DNA of 64,000 nt, from assembly GCA_964437415.1 (NCBI GenBank), contig CAYTGN010000010.1, forward strand, positions 52,513 through 116,512. The letters are read 5' to 3'. Within the stretch, counting starts at the first letter, position 1; each line of letters begins with the position of its first letter. The notes under the pieces are model-generated. The model did no database searches. It worked only from the letters and a program-made list of their open reading frames with translations, and was not told the DNA's origin. This DNA comes from CADEDV01 sp964437415 (GTDB taxonomy: Bacteria; Bacteroidota; Bacteroidia; Chitinophagales; Chitinophagaceae). A program made the position numbers and the translations under genes. Shown here piece by piece: positions 1-10,150 of the stretch.

Positions 1-3000
1 AGAAATTCAACTGGAAATACTACCAGACAGACAATTTCAACACTTATTTTTCCCAGGATGGTTTGGGATTGGGCAAATATGTGGCTCAGATAGCCGAAGA
101 TGAGTTGCCAGGTCTGGAAGAATTTGTGGAATATGGGATGCAGCGCCGCACCAATATCGTGGTGTATAACAATTTTGATGAAATGCAGCAGTCCAATATC
201 GGGATGAATATTGACTGGCAAAATACCGGTGGTGTCACCAAACTGGTAAACAATAAAATGATGGTGTATTTTGACGGAAACCATCACAACCTGCGCCGCC
301 AGATCAGGCAGGGTATTGCCAAAGTGCTGGTGGACAATATTCTTTTTGGAGATGATCTTGGTGAATTTGCTGCCAACCAGGCCCTGCTCGATCTGCCGCA
401 ATGGTTAGTAGATGGATATATTTCTTATGCTGCAGAAAACTGGAGTCCTTCGCTGGATGATGATCTCCGGTCGGTGCTGCTGGGTGGCAAATACAATAAT
501 TTTTACCAATTCGCTTTTGAAAAACCGCTGCTGGCCGGTCATTCATTCTGGAAATATATTGCCGATAAATATGGAAAAAGCAAGGTCACTTATTTCTTGT
601 ACCTGGCCCGTATTTACCGCAATCTCAACAATGCCTCTAATAAAGTGGCAAAAAAGAAATTCAAACTGCTGCTGCAGGATTTTATGCTGGATGTGCCGCA
701 GCAATATGTAAAAGACCTCCGTGGCCGTAAAAATGTTCCGAAAGGGCAACTATCTGTAAGCGAAGTGATCGGTAAAAAAGATTATATCCGTTTTAATGCC
801 AACCCCGTTCCCCGCAGTTTTACCTATGCACTTGTGGAATTCAAACAAGGCATGTATTCGGTGGTGGTGATGGAGAATTTTGTAAACCGCAAAGTGCTGC
901 TGAAACTCGGGGCCCGCACAAGAGAAGATGAAAAAAATCCCAATTACCCCATCCTTGCATGGGATGGCAAGGGAACAAGATTAGCCGTGCTGTACAGCCA
1001 TGAAGGCAAACTAAAATTCTTTGTGTATGATGTCATCAACCGGGTGAAAATAAACAAACAGGAATGGCCGATGTTTGACCAGGTGCAGGACATGAAATAC
1101 ATGCTGGATGCCAATACGCTTTTGTTAAGCGCTGTTCGCAGTGGCCAGACAGATATTTTTGTTTACAAAATAGACAACCAGTCCTACGAACAGGTGACTA
1201 ATGATGTGTATGATGACCTAGATCCGTCGTTTGTAGCTTTCCCCAATAAAACAGGTATTGTTTACTCCAGCAATCGTCCTGCGGCAGAGGCTGCAAGCGG
1301 GGAAGATTCATTGCCAGGTAACCGTTTCAATATTTTCCTGGTGGACAACTGGAACAAATCAGAGTTCAAACAAATTTCCAAACTTACTGACCTGCGTTTT
1401 GGCAATGCTCGTTTCCCCTCGCAATACAACACTTCGCATTTCACATTTGTAAGTGATGAGAATGGTATTAATAATCGCTATGCTGGTTTCTTCCGCACCG
1501 AAAGAGCCGGGCTTGATACATTGGTGTTCATTGGCGATGAAGTGTTGCGTAACCCGCAGATCGAAGAAGTGGACAGCCTGCTGAAAGAATGGGATAAAAC
1601 AGATATTGATTCGGTCGGTTTTGTTTCCATAACCAATGACTCTGCTTATGTGTTCCCGCTGACCAATTACCAGAGCAGCCTTTTGGAAACAAGGGTGGCG
1701 GGTGATAATCAGCAGGTGAGTGAAGTGGTGAAACTTGGCGATGTGAAACTGCTCTACCGGCTTCGGGTAGATGAAAATGTGCTACGCCGCCGGAATGTAT
1801 CAGCAAGACCAACTGATTATATGCGCCAGGTGCAGGCAGAAGAAAAACGGGCCCAGGGCCGGACCACTTTGCTGCAGGAAACCAAAAAAGATTCTGACAA
1901 AAAACAGGAAGATTTTTTCCAGACAGAATTCAAAGATGAAAAGCGGGACAGTACAAAGTCACAGCCTTCCGGTGGGCAGGTGGTGGAATTGACAGGACCG
2001 ATCAAAGAATCCATCATCAAGAAAGCAAAGGTTTATGAATACAGGCCACCCAAGTATTTCACCGACTATGTGGTATCCGGGTTTAACAACACTGTATTCA
2101 CACTAAACAAATTTCAACCCTATGGCAATGGCCGCGGCCCCATTTATCTTTCCAATGGTAATTCCTTCAACGGAATGATCCGTATGGGAACATCAGACCT
2201 GATGGAAGATTATAAATTCAGCGGCGGCGTTCGTATTGCCAGCAACCTGCGGGATAATGATGTGCTGTTCAATTTCACCAATCAACGTAAACGATTGGAC
2301 TGGGGCATCACCTATTTCCGCAGCACTGTGGAATATTCAGATGCCAAGCAGTTTGAAACCTATTATCTCGCCAACCTGAAATACCCGCTTGACAGGGTGA
2401 GAAGCATAAGGGCCAGTGTGGGACCCAGGTTCAGCCGCGTTTCTTTCAAATCGCTTGGTAGGCCTTCATTGATTAAACCCGATGAAAAAGCCTCTTATGC
2501 ACAAATGAGCCTGGAATATGTGCATGACAACACGGTTACCCCTGCCAGCAATATCTGGAATGGCTTGCGGTTTAAAATATTCACAGATTTCTTTGCCCAG
2601 ATGAGTGAAAGAAGTGTAGGCTCTGACGTGGGCCGCATGATCTTTAACGTGGGTTTTGATGCCCGTCATTATTTGCCCATCTATCGCAATGTGATCTGGG
2701 CTGTGCGGGCCGGTGGTGATTTTTCCTGGGGTGAACAAAAAGTAATCTACTACCTCGGCGGTGTGGACAACTGGTTCTCTCCCAAATTCAATGATGCCAA
2801 TCTTCCCGACCCTACTGTAAACTACACTTACCAGTCGCTGGCACTGAACCTGCGTGGATTTTCGCAAAATGCATCAAACGGGAATAATGCGGTTACTATC
2901 AACAGTGAGATACGGATGCCTGTATTCACCACACTGTTCAACAAGCCCATCAACAACGCTTTCCTGAGAAACTTCCAGTTGGTGCAGTTCTTTGACCTGG

Positions 3001-3251
3001 GTGCTGCATGGACCGGCAGCCCGCTGAACATTGAAAGGCCAAGTGTGGTATATTATGACCAAAGTAATCCAAGCAACCCGGTAACGGTTCGCATTAAAGC
3101 CGGCGGCATTGGTCCCCTGGCCGGTGGTTATGGCTTTGGTGCACGGAGCACCTTACTTGGTTATTTCATAAGGGCGGATGCAGCATGGGAAATGAACGGA
3201 GTCTTCAAAGGAAAACCGATGTGGTATTTTGCAATGGGATTTGATTTCTAA
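1..3251 (+). CDS. Peptidase MA-like / TolB-like propeller / outer-membrane barrel protein (5' truncated)
   Basis: The reading frame is open from base 3, so the true start and any signal peptide lie left of the window; the TTG at 63 is not a credible start. About 1,080 residues are visible. The first ~230 resemble the helical gluzincin (peptidase MA-like) fold seen in Bacteroidota 'TolB' proteins, with LPQWLVDGY as the recognisable segment, but no HExxH zinc motif is present, so this part is probably not catalytic. A WD40/TolB-like beta-propeller follows (roughly residues 250-600), then a charged Lys/Asp-rich linker, then a beta-rich C-terminus ending in an aromatic residue (AMGFDF), typical of an outer-membrane barrel. 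I infer a large surface or periplasm-facing envelope protein. Its substrate is unknown. A terminator follows the stop. Confidence 0.7.
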   Translation, partial: KFNWKYYQTDNFNTYFSQDGLGLGKYVAQIAEDELPGLEEFVEYGMQRRTNIVVYNNFDEMQQSNIGMNIDWQNTGGVTKLVNNKMMVYFDGNHHNLRRQIRQGIAKVLVDNILFGDDLGEFAANQALLDLPQWLVDGYISYAAENWSPSLDDDLRSVLLGGKYNNFYQFAFEKPLLAGHSFWKYIADKYGKSKVTYFLYLARIYRNLNNASNKVAKKKFKLLLQDFMLDVPQQYVKDLRGRKNVPKGQLSVSEVIGKKDYIRFNANPVPRSFTYALVEFKQGMYSVVVMENFVNRKVLLKLGARTREDEKNPNYPILAWDGKGTRLAVLYSHEGKLKFFVYDVINRVKINKQEWPMFDQVQDMKYMLDANTLLLSAVRSGQTDIFVYKIDNQSYEQVTNDVYDDLDPSFVAFPNKTGIVYSSNRPAAEAASGEDSLPGNRFNIFLVDNWNKSEFKQISKLTDLRFGNARFPSQYNTSHFTFVSDENGINNRYAGFFRTERAGLDTLVFIGDEVLRNPQIEEVDSLLKEWDKTDIDSVGFVSITNDSAYVFPLTNYQSSLLETRVAGDNQQVSEVVKLGDVKLLYRLRVDENVLRRRNVSARPTDYMRQVQAEEKRAQGRTTLLQETKKDSDKKQEDFFQTEFKDEKRDSTKSQPSGGQVVELTGPIKESIIKKAKVYEYRPPKYFTDYVVSGFNNTVFTLNKFQPYGNGRGPIYLSNGNSFNGMIRMGTSDLMEDYKFSGGVRIASNLRDNDVLFNFTNQRKRLDWGITYFRSTVEYSDAKQFETYYLANLKYPLDRVRSIRASVGPRFSRVSFKSLGRPSLIKPDEKASYAQMSLEYVHDNTVTPASNIWNGLRFKIFTDFFAQMSERSVGSDVGRMIFNVGFDARHYLPIYRNVIWAVRAGGDFSWGEQKVIYYLGGVDNWFSPKFNDANLPDPTVNYTYQSLALNLRGFSQNASNGNNAVTINSEIRMPVFTTLFNKPINNAFLRNFQLVQFFDLGAAWTGSPLNIERPSVVYYDQSNPSNPVTVRIKAGGIGPLAGGYGFGARSTLLGYFIRADAAWEMNGVFKGKPMWYFAMGFDF

Positions 3252-3273
3252 AAAATTGATATATCAAAAAGTG

Positions 3274-3300
3274 CCTTCCGATGGAAGGTTCTTTTTTTAC
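3274..3300 (+). terminator. Rho-independent terminator
   Basis: A six-base-pair stem (CCTTCC/GGAAGG) with loop GAT is followed by TTCTTTTTTT. It sits 23 bases after the stop of the truncated first gene and separates it from the DUF5686 gene. Confidence 0.75.
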
Positions 3301-3369
3301 ATATGCCGCCAGTGATATTTAAGATTTATAATATTAGCGTTTCCCTGCCCATTTGTAATTTTACCCTTC

Positions 3370-5859
3370 ATGAATTCATGTATGCTGCTTCGTGTGCTGG
3401 TTATTTGTGCAGGTCTGCTGCTTACAGTGCCTGGCCGGGCCCAGTCAAAACGTATTTCCGGCACCGTCAGGGACGTTCATAGTGAAGAACGCATACCGTT
3501 TGCATCCGTAAGTTTTAAAAATTCAACTGTTGGCAAACTGACCGACTCTGCCGGCAATTTCAGCTTTGTCCTGTCTTCCTGGCCATCTGATACACTGGAA
3601 ATAACCTGTGTAGGCTACCAGCCTTTCTATATTCCTATCAACCAGGCAAAAGATTCCATACAGGCAGAAATAAAAATGGAAAGAGGCACTTTTAATGAAG
3701 GCGTGAAGGTGAAAGTGAAAGTGAATAAGGGTCTTTTATTATGGCGGAAGATCGTAAAGAACAAACCGCTCAATGACCGCTACCGTTTCGACAATTTCTC
3801 GTATGAGCTTTACAATAAACTGGAGCTGGACCTGAAGAATATCAATTTTGAAAAATTCGGCCGTTTCAAACCACTGAAGCCCATCAGCGATCTTATCAAC
3901 CAGAATATTGATACGGCCGAAGGTGTAAAATACCTGCCAGCCTATCTCACCGAAGCTCTTTCCGATTACTATTACCAAAAAAAGCCAAAAAAAAGAAGAG
4001 AAGTGATCAGGGCTGCCAATACCAACGGGGTGAAGAACGAAAGCATGATGAAACAACTCGGCGGCATGGACCAGGTGGTAAACGTCTATAACAATTTTAT
4101 TGCGGTGATGGATAAACAGTTTGTGAGCCCCATCAGCGATAATGGCGATTACTACTATAATTACCGGGTGGTGGACACACAATTCATCAACAGCCGCCGG
4201 TTCTATCACCTGGTGTTCACTCCAAAAAGAGCCGGCACCAATACATTTGAAGGCGATTGCTGGGTGAACGATAGCAGTTTTGCCATACAAAAAATGAACC
4301 TGCGGCTTGGCAAAGAAGCCAACGTAAATTTTATTGAAAACCTCAGCCTGGTGCAGGAATACCTGCTCATCAATGACAGCACCTGGTTTTTATCTAAAGA
4401 TAAGTTTGTCGCTGACCTTTCTCCTTTGGGAAAAGACAAACCAGGTTTCATTGGGCGAAAAACCACCACCTATCGCAATGTGCAGGTGAATGATCCATCT
4501 GTAATAGAAGAACTGGACAAGAATAAGATCTTGGAAGAAGTGATCACCTTATCTGGCGCTGATGAAAAGAACAAAACATTCTGGAGTGAATCACGCCATG
4601 AGGAACTGACCCGTAATGAAGCCGGTATCATAAAGATGATAGATACATTGATGAATGCACCGGTTTTCCGGCGATTCACCAAAACGATGAATTTTATCGG
4701 CACCGGTTACCTGAATACCGGTAACGTTCAGCTGGGGCCCTGGTATAACTGGATCACTGCAAACGGCTGGGAAGGTTTTCGCACAAGATTTGACCTGGCG
4801 AGTAACAAACACTTTGACAGACACTGGTGGTGGCACACTTATTTGGCTTATGGCTTTGGCGATAAAAAATTTAAAGGGAAGGCAGAGCTGTTCTTTCTGC
4901 CCACCAAACATCCCCGGCTTTATCTCTATGGCTCTTATACTGATGATCTTGATTTCGGACAAAACTATTATGGCGAGGTGACACAGGATAATGTCTTTGC
5001 CCTTGCCATACGCAAACAAAATGTGCCCATCAAATTCATGAAAGTGAAGGAAAAACGTTTTGAGTTTTTTAATGAAACAAAATCAGGCTTTTCCACGCTG
5101 TTCACGGCTACCCATAAAAACTATCAACCTTTAAGAAACCTGGTGCCGAAAGATTCCTTTATCGTCAATAATGGCCGCAATCCGCTGGGCAGTTTTGAAG
5201 TTTCATTGCGTTTTCGTTTTGCATATCTCGAAAAATTCTTAGAGAACCATTTTTTCCGAACCAGTCTCGGCAGTCCCTATCCTATTGGTGAGATATATAT
5301 CAGCCGCGGATTTTCCGGGGTGTTCAAGAGTAATTATAAATTCACCAAGCTGTCATTCAATGTGTCGGACAATATTAAAATTCCGCCGCTTGGTAATATT
5401 TCTTTGCTGGCCTATGGCGGCAAAACATTCGGCACATTGCCTTACATGCTGCTGGATGTTGCGCCTGGCAATGAACTGTATTATTATAACAAGTATGCTT
5501 TTAATATGATGAACCGCTGGGAGTTCATACATGACAGGTATGCCGGTCTGAATATTGAACATATTGTGGGCAATGGCCTGTTCCGTTTCTTCCCAAAACT
5601 GAAGTTCCGGCAATTATGGACAGCTAAATTGCTTTGGGGTGGTTTAAGCGATGCAAACAGGTCACTTAATTTTAAGCAGGGTCATAATTTTCTGACACTG
5701 GATGGTAAACCCTACCTTGAACTCGGCACAGGCATTGATAATATTCTGAAAGTGCTGCGGATAGATTTTATCTGGAGATTATTGCCTGTTCCTAACCAAT
5801 TACCCGAACTGAACAACCGGAGATTTGGAGTGTTTGGAAGCTTCAGGATTAGCTTCTAA
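3370..5859 (+). CDS. DUF5686 / carboxypeptidase-regulatory-like outer membrane protein
   Basis: 829 residues. A signal peptide covers about residues 1-24, ending in GRAQS. A CarboxypepD_reg-like beta-sandwich follows (about 28-110; core 'SGTVRDVHSEERIPFASV'), and the rest is the DUF5686 region: a long beta-rich segment full of alternating aromatic strands that ends in FRISF, as expected of an outer-membrane beta-barrel. The same architecture is common in Bacteroidota, where its role is not settled; I infer envelope or transport function. It has its own upstream region after a terminator, and glpD starts only 30 bases after its stop, so read-through into the glycerol genes is possible. Confidence 0.82.
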   Translation: MNSCMLLRVLVICAGLLLTVPGRAQSKRISGTVRDVHSEERIPFASVSFKNSTVGKLTDSAGNFSFVLSSWPSDTLEITCVGYQPFYIPINQAKDSIQAEIKMERGTFNEGVKVKVKVNKGLLLWRKIVKNKPLNDRYRFDNFSYELYNKLELDLKNINFEKFGRFKPLKPISDLINQNIDTAEGVKYLPAYLTEALSDYYYQKKPKKRREVIRAANTNGVKNESMMKQLGGMDQVVNVYNNFIAVMDKQFVSPISDNGDYYYNYRVVDTQFINSRRFYHLVFTPKRAGTNTFEGDCWVNDSSFAIQKMNLRLGKEANVNFIENLSLVQEYLLINDSTWFLSKDKFVADLSPLGKDKPGFIGRKTTTYRNVQVNDPSVIEELDKNKILEEVITLSGADEKNKTFWSESRHEELTRNEAGIIKMIDTLMNAPVFRRFTKTMNFIGTGYLNTGNVQLGPWYNWITANGWEGFRTRFDLASNKHFDRHWWWHTYLAYGFGDKKFKGKAELFFLPTKHPRLYLYGSYTDDLDFGQNYYGEVTQDNVFALAIRKQNVPIKFMKVKEKRFEFFNETKSGFSTLFTATHKNYQPLRNLVPKDSFIVNNGRNPLGSFEVSLRFRFAYLEKFLENHFFRTSLGSPYPIGEIYISRGFSGVFKSNYKFTKLSFNVSDNIKIPPLGNISLLAYGGKTFGTLPYMLLDVAPGNELYYYNKYAFNMMNRWEFIHDRYAGLNIEHIVGNGLFRFFPKLKFRQLWTAKLLWGGLSDANRSLNFKQGHNFLTLDGKPYLELGTGIDNILKVLRIDFIWRLLPVPNQLPELNNRRFGVFGSFRISF

Positions 5860-5889
5860 ACGATTGTCACTTCAATACCCAAATAGTGA

Positions 5890-7479
5890 ATGAAAACTTC
5901 GAAAAATATATCTTATGCCAATAGAAATAAATACATAGCAGAGCTATCTGTGCCCGGGAAAGAATGGGACATCCTGGTGATTGGTGGTGGCGCCACGGGT
6001 TTAGGTATTGCCCTTGATGCTGTGGCCCGTGGTTACAGTTGCCTGTTGCTTGAACAGGCCGATTTTGCCAAAGGAACTTCCAGCCGAAGCACCAAACTAG
6101 TGCATGGCGGTGTTCGTTACCTGGCACAGGGTGACATACGTTTGGTAAGAGAAGCCAGCATTGAAAGAGGATTGTTGCATCGCAATGCCCCGCACCTGGT
6201 GAAAAATCAGACATTCATTGTTCCTGTTTACTCGCAATGGGATCGCCTCAAATACAGCATCGGTCTGAAACTATACGACTGGATCGCTGGAAGACTGGGG
6301 CTGGGACCTTCAAAATTTATTTCAAAAAAAGCAACACTTAAAAAAATACCCGGTATTCTTGCGAAAGGATTGAAAGGTGGAGTGCTTTATCACGACGGAC
6401 AGTTTGATGATGCAAGGCTTGCTATTAACCTGGTACAAAGCATCTGGGAAAATGACGGTGACGCCATCAATTATATGAAAGTGACAGGCCTGCTGAATAA
6501 CAATGAAGGAATGATCCGCGGAGTGTCGGTGATGGATGCCGAAACAGGCAGCTCCTATACATTCAATGCAAAGGTTGTGGTGAACGCAACAGGTGTGTTT
6601 GTGGATGATATTCTGCAAATGGACAAACCCGGAAGCGAAAAAACAATCTGTGTCAGCCAGGGTGTGCATATTGTTTTGGATAAAAATTTTTATCCTTCCG
6701 CTGATGCACTGATGATACCTGAAACAAGCGATGGTCGTGTTTTGTTTGCAGTTCCCTGGCATGATAAAGTGGTGGTGGGTACCACTGACACCCCGGTGGA
6801 AGAAGCATCACTTGAACCCAAAGCATTGGATAAAGAGATCCTGTTCATACTTGAAACAGCCGGTAACTATCTCATTAAAAAACCACAGCGTAGTGATGTG
6901 CTTAGTGTGTTTGCCGGTTTGCGCCCATTGGCAGCACCCAAAAAAGGAAAACAAAAGACGAAAGAAATTTCACGCAGTCATAAGATCATCGTTTCTCCTT
7001 CCGGACTTTTTACAATTATCGGTGGCAAATGGACCACTTACCGCAAGATGGGAGAAGACATGATGAACCGTATTGAAAAAAAAATGCAATGGCAGCGAAA
7101 GAAATCTGTTACTGCTCATCTTTCCATTCATGGCGCTACGGAAACCAGTGACCGGAATGATCCCTTGTATTTTTATGGGAGTGATATTTTTCAAATCCAA
7201 AATCGTATCAACAACGAAACTGACCAATGGCTGAGTGAAGCGTTGAGAATACACTCTGTCCACGTGGAATGGGCCGTAGAGCATGAAATGGCCAGAACCC
7301 TCGAAGATGTGCTGGCAAGAAGAACAAGGGCTTTATTCCTGGATGCGAGGGAAACTGTTCGCATAGCTCCGCAAGCAGCCGCCATCATGGCAAAAGCGAT
7401 GAACAAAGACGAGAACTGGAAAGAGCAGCAATTGATGGCTTTTTACAAACTGGCCAAACTATATATGTTATCGCAATAG
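5890..7479 (+). CDS. glpD: Glycerol-3-phosphate dehydrogenase/oxidase
   Basis: 529 residues, normal for the FAD-dependent aerobic GlpD family, which oxidises sn-glycerol-3-phosphate to dihydroxyacetone phosphate at the membrane and passes electrons to quinone. The N-terminal Rossmann motif GGGATG lies at residues 32-37, followed by the family segment TSSRSTKLVHGGVRYL at about 70-86. The second FAD/substrate segment VVGTTDTP and the C-terminal DAO_C helical domain are also present. It is the first gene of a same-strand block with a glycerophosphodiesterase, glpK and glpF, so the context independently supports glycerol catabolism. The start was taken at the ATG that leaves the FAD motif close to the N-terminus. 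Confidence 0.95.
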   Translation: MKTSKNISYANRNKYIAELSVPGKEWDILVIGGGATGLGIALDAVARGYSCLLLEQADFAKGTSSRSTKLVHGGVRYLAQGDIRLVREASIERGLLHRNAPHLVKNQTFIVPVYSQWDRLKYSIGLKLYDWIAGRLGLGPSKFISKKATLKKIPGILAKGLKGGVLYHDGQFDDARLAINLVQSIWENDGDAINYMKVTGLLNNNEGMIRGVSVMDAETGSSYTFNAKVVVNATGVFVDDILQMDKPGSEKTICVSQGVHIVLDKNFYPSADALMIPETSDGRVLFAVPWHDKVVVGTTDTPVEEASLEPKALDKEILFILETAGNYLIKKPQRSDVLSVFAGLRPLAAPKKGKQKTKEISRSHKIIVSPSGLFTIIGGKWTTYRKMGEDMMNRIEKKMQWQRKKSVTAHLSIHGATETSDRNDPLYFYGSDIFQIQNRINNETDQWLSEALRIHSVHVEWAVEHEMARTLEDVLARRTRALFLDARETVRIAPQAAAIMAKAMNKDENWKEQQLMAFYKLAKLYMLSQ

Positions 7480-7520
7480 ATACTACAAGTATTGTGAATA
7501 ACACCGAACCCCTCATAGTT

Positions 7521-8447
7521 ATGAAAAAAAATTTTTTGCAGGTAGCCGCTATACTGGCAATGATTGCAGGATGTAAGTCCATGCAGCAGGGCGGGTCCTT
7601 TCCAACAACCCAGAAAGGGTTAATACTGCCTGCCTTTAATAAAGAAGGCCACCGGGGCATCCGCGGGTTAATGCCGGAGAATACAATTCCGTCAATGTAC
7701 CTGGCGATAGATCATAATGTAAATACTGTAGAAGTGGATATTGTTTTGTCAAAAGACAAGCAGGTTGTTGTCTCGCATGATATTTATTTTCATCCCGATT
7801 TCAGCCTCACACCGGAAGGAAAGGAAATGACAAAAAAAGAAGCGGAAAGTCGTTTGCTTTACAATATGACCTACGACAGTATCCGTAAATATGATGTAGG
7901 GATGAAACCACATCCCGGTTTTCCCCAACAAAAAAAGATCCCCGCATATAAACCTTTATTGGCTGAACTGATAGATTCAACAGATGCTTATGCTAAAAAG
8001 AATGGCAGGAATGTTATTTACAATATCGAACTGAAAGCAAATGCTGACTGGGAACCTGCCAAACAACCTCCTGTTGAAAAATTGGTTGATCTGACCATGC
8101 AGGTAGTAAAAGACAAAAAATTAGAAAATCGTTGCTACCTGCAATCCTTTGATTTCAGGGCCATGCAGATCATTCACAAAAAATATCCTTATATGACAAC
8201 AGCCATACTGATCGGCGGCGATGAGAAAAGATCATTGGACCAGCAGTTAGCCGATCTTGGGTATATTCCTGAAATGTACAGTCCCGTCTATACATTAGTG
8301 ACAAAAGAATTAGTGGAGGCCTGTCATGCAAAAGGAATGAAGATCATTCCATGGACCGTGAATTCATTAGCAGAAATGAAAAAGCTGAAAGCATTGGGAG
8401 TGGACGGGATCATTACAGACTATGCCAATTATTTTTCTGAATTATGA
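7521..8447 (+). CDS. Glycerophosphodiester phosphodiesterase, lipoprotein
   Basis: 308 residues from the ATG at 7521. An in-frame GTG at 7494 would add nine residues in front of a clean lipoprotein signal, so I reject it. Lipobox IAGC places the lipidated cysteine at residue 18. The GDPD barrel signature HRG is at 44-46, followed by the metal ligands in VEVD and SHD, and the domain closes with IPWTVN and GVDGIITDY. The enzyme splits glycerophosphodiesters into glycerol-3-phosphate and an alcohol; the lipid anchor implies action in the periplasm or on the cell surface. Placed 41 bases after glpD and before glpK, it would feed the same pathway. Confidence 0.93.
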   Translation: MKKNFLQVAAILAMIAGCKSMQQGGSFPTTQKGLILPAFNKEGHRGIRGLMPENTIPSMYLAIDHNVNTVEVDIVLSKDKQVVVSHDIYFHPDFSLTPEGKEMTKKEAESRLLYNMTYDSIRKYDVGMKPHPGFPQQKKIPAYKPLLAELIDSTDAYAKKNGRNVIYNIELKANADWEPAKQPPVEKLVDLTMQVVKDKKLENRCYLQSFDFRAMQIIHKKYPYMTTAILIGGDEKRSLDQQLADLGYIPEMYSPVYTLVTKELVEACHAKGMKIIPWTVNSLAEMKKLKALGVDGIITDYANYFSEL

Positions 8448-8522
8448 GAAGTCTTTGCTGAGAGAATCATTGACTTTTCCTGTTTCACTCTATATTTAAC
8501 CCTAAAACAATAACGATTAGCT

Positions 8523-10013
8523 ATGGCCGACTACATTTTGTCCCTTGACCAGGGAACCACCAGTTCGAGAGCTATCATCTTTGACAGGAAAGGAAATATT
8601 GTTGCCACAGCACAAAAAGAATTTTCGCAGATCTTTCCGCAACCCGGCTGGGTGGAACATGATGCGAATGAGATATGGAGCACTCAGTTGGGGGTTGCTA
8701 CCGAAGCGGTTTTAAAAGCCGGACTCACCATCAATGATATTGCTGCTATCGGTATCACCAATCAAAGAGAAACGACGGTGGTCTGGGACAGGGACACATC
8801 CTTACCTATATGCAATGCCATCGTATGGCAGGACAGGCGGACGGCTGAGTATTGCGATAAATTAAAGAAAGATGGCTGGGCGGAAAAGATACAGGCCAAA
8901 ACCGGTTTGGTGACGGATGCTTATTTCTCCGGCACCAAAGTGAAATGGATACTGGACAATGTGGCAGGCGCAAGAAACAAAGCCCAGCGGGGTGAATTGT
9001 GTTTTGGTACCATTGACAGCTGGTTGCTCTGGAAACTAACTAACGGAAAGGTTCATGCCACCGATGTTTCCAACGCATCGAGAACATTGCTGTATAATAT
9101 CCATGAACTGAAATGGGATGAAGAACTCCTTTCCTTGTTGGGCATTCCGGAAAATATGCTTCCAGAAGTAAGATCAAGCAGTGAAGTGTATGGATACACA
9201 CAAACAATATTATCAGCTAAAGAAGTTCCTGTCAGCGGGATTGCCGGCGATCAGCAATCAGCTTTGTTTGGACAAATGTGCACTCAACCGGGCATGGTGA
9301 AGAACACATACGGCACGGGCTGCTTCATGCTGATGAATACAGGGACAAAGCCTGTGGCTTCAAAAAATAATTTGTTGACAACTATCGCCTGGAAAGTGAA
9401 TGGTGAAGTTCAATATGCCCTTGAAGGCAGCGTATTTATCGGCGGCGCTGTGGTGCAATGGCTGCGGGATGGTTTAAAGATCATTCAAAGATCAGGAGAT
9501 GTGGAAACATTGGCTTCAAAGGTGGAAGACAATGGCGGTGTTTATCTCGTTCCTGCATTCACAGGTCTCGGCGCTCCTTACTGGAATCAACATGCAAGAG
9601 GAACAATCGTAGGTATCACAAGAGGGAGCAGCGATGCACATATCGCAAGAGCGGCCGTGGAGAGTATCGCCTTTCAGTCAATGGATCTGATGCAATCCAT
9701 GCAGGCCGATGCAGGTTTGCCCATCAAAGAAGTGAGAGTGGATGGCGGAGCAACAGTTAACAACCAGTTGATGCAATTCCAGGCGGATATTATCAATACA
9801 GATGTGGTGCGGCCACAGGTGACAGAAACAACTGCACTCGGCGCTGCTTATCTTGCAGGGCTTGCGGTTGGCTTCTGGAAAGACATCAATGAGTTACAGC
9901 AATATTGGCAAAAGGACAAGGTCTTCTCTCCTGCTATGCCGGATGAAAAAAGAAACGAGTTGCAAAAAAACTGGAAGAAAGCGGTGAAGGCGGCGCAGGC
10001 ATGGGCAGATTGA
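8523..10013 (+). CDS. glpK: Glycerol kinase
   Basis: 496 residues, the standard length for GlpK (FGGY family), which phosphorylates glycerol with ATP to sn-glycerol-3-phosphate. The N-terminal phosphate-binding motif DQGTTSSR is at residues 9-16; ITNQRETTVVWD, GTIDSWLLWKLT and the C-terminal FGGY segment RVDGGATVNNQLMQFQAD are all recognisable. It is a cytoplasmic enzyme whose product is the substrate of the upstream glpD. The gene is separated from the phosphodiesterase by 75 bases and from glpF by 137 bases containing an inverted repeat. Confidence 0.97.
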   Translation: MADYILSLDQGTTSSRAIIFDRKGNIVATAQKEFSQIFPQPGWVEHDANEIWSTQLGVATEAVLKAGLTINDIAAIGITNQRETTVVWDRDTSLPICNAIVWQDRRTAEYCDKLKKDGWAEKIQAKTGLVTDAYFSGTKVKWILDNVAGARNKAQRGELCFGTIDSWLLWKLTNGKVHATDVSNASRTLLYNIHELKWDEELLSLLGIPENMLPEVRSSSEVYGYTQTILSAKEVPVSGIAGDQQSALFGQMCTQPGMVKNTYGTGCFMLMNTGTKPVASKNNLLTTIAWKVNGEVQYALEGSVFIGGAVVQWLRDGLKIIQRSGDVETLASKVEDNGGVYLVPAFTGLGAPYWNQHARGTIVGITRGSSDAHIARAAVESIAFQSMDLMQSMQADAGLPIKEVRVDGGATVNNQLMQFQADIINTDVVRPQVTETTALGAAYLAGLAVGFWKDINELQQYWQKDKVFSPAMPDEKRNELQKNWKKAVKAAQAWAD

Positions 10014-10023
10014 GGTTTCAGAA

Positions 10024-10095
10024 GTTTAAAAGGTTCAAGAGGTTAAAAAAGTTATACTGAAACTCCTGGTCCCAAACCTTTGGAACCTTTTGAAC
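10024..10095. repeat. Imperfect inverted repeat between glpK and glpF
   Basis: Two 21-base arms (10024-10044 and 10075-10095) match as inverted repeats at 18 of 21 positions. Two of the three mismatches become G-T wobbles in RNA. The unit is of the form GGTTCAAAAGGTT. A stem in the glpK-glpF transcript could influence read-through or mRNA stability. There is no clean T-run, so I do not call it a terminator. Confidence 0.6.
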
Positions 10096-10150
10096 ATATT
10101 GAATTCTTTAAACCAATTAACCATCAACTAACAACCATAAACTAACGATC

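Noticed and set aside
3739..4290. 183-residue minus-strand ORF inside the DUF5686 gene
   Set aside because: It lies entirely antisense to a well supported coding sequence and shows no family motif.
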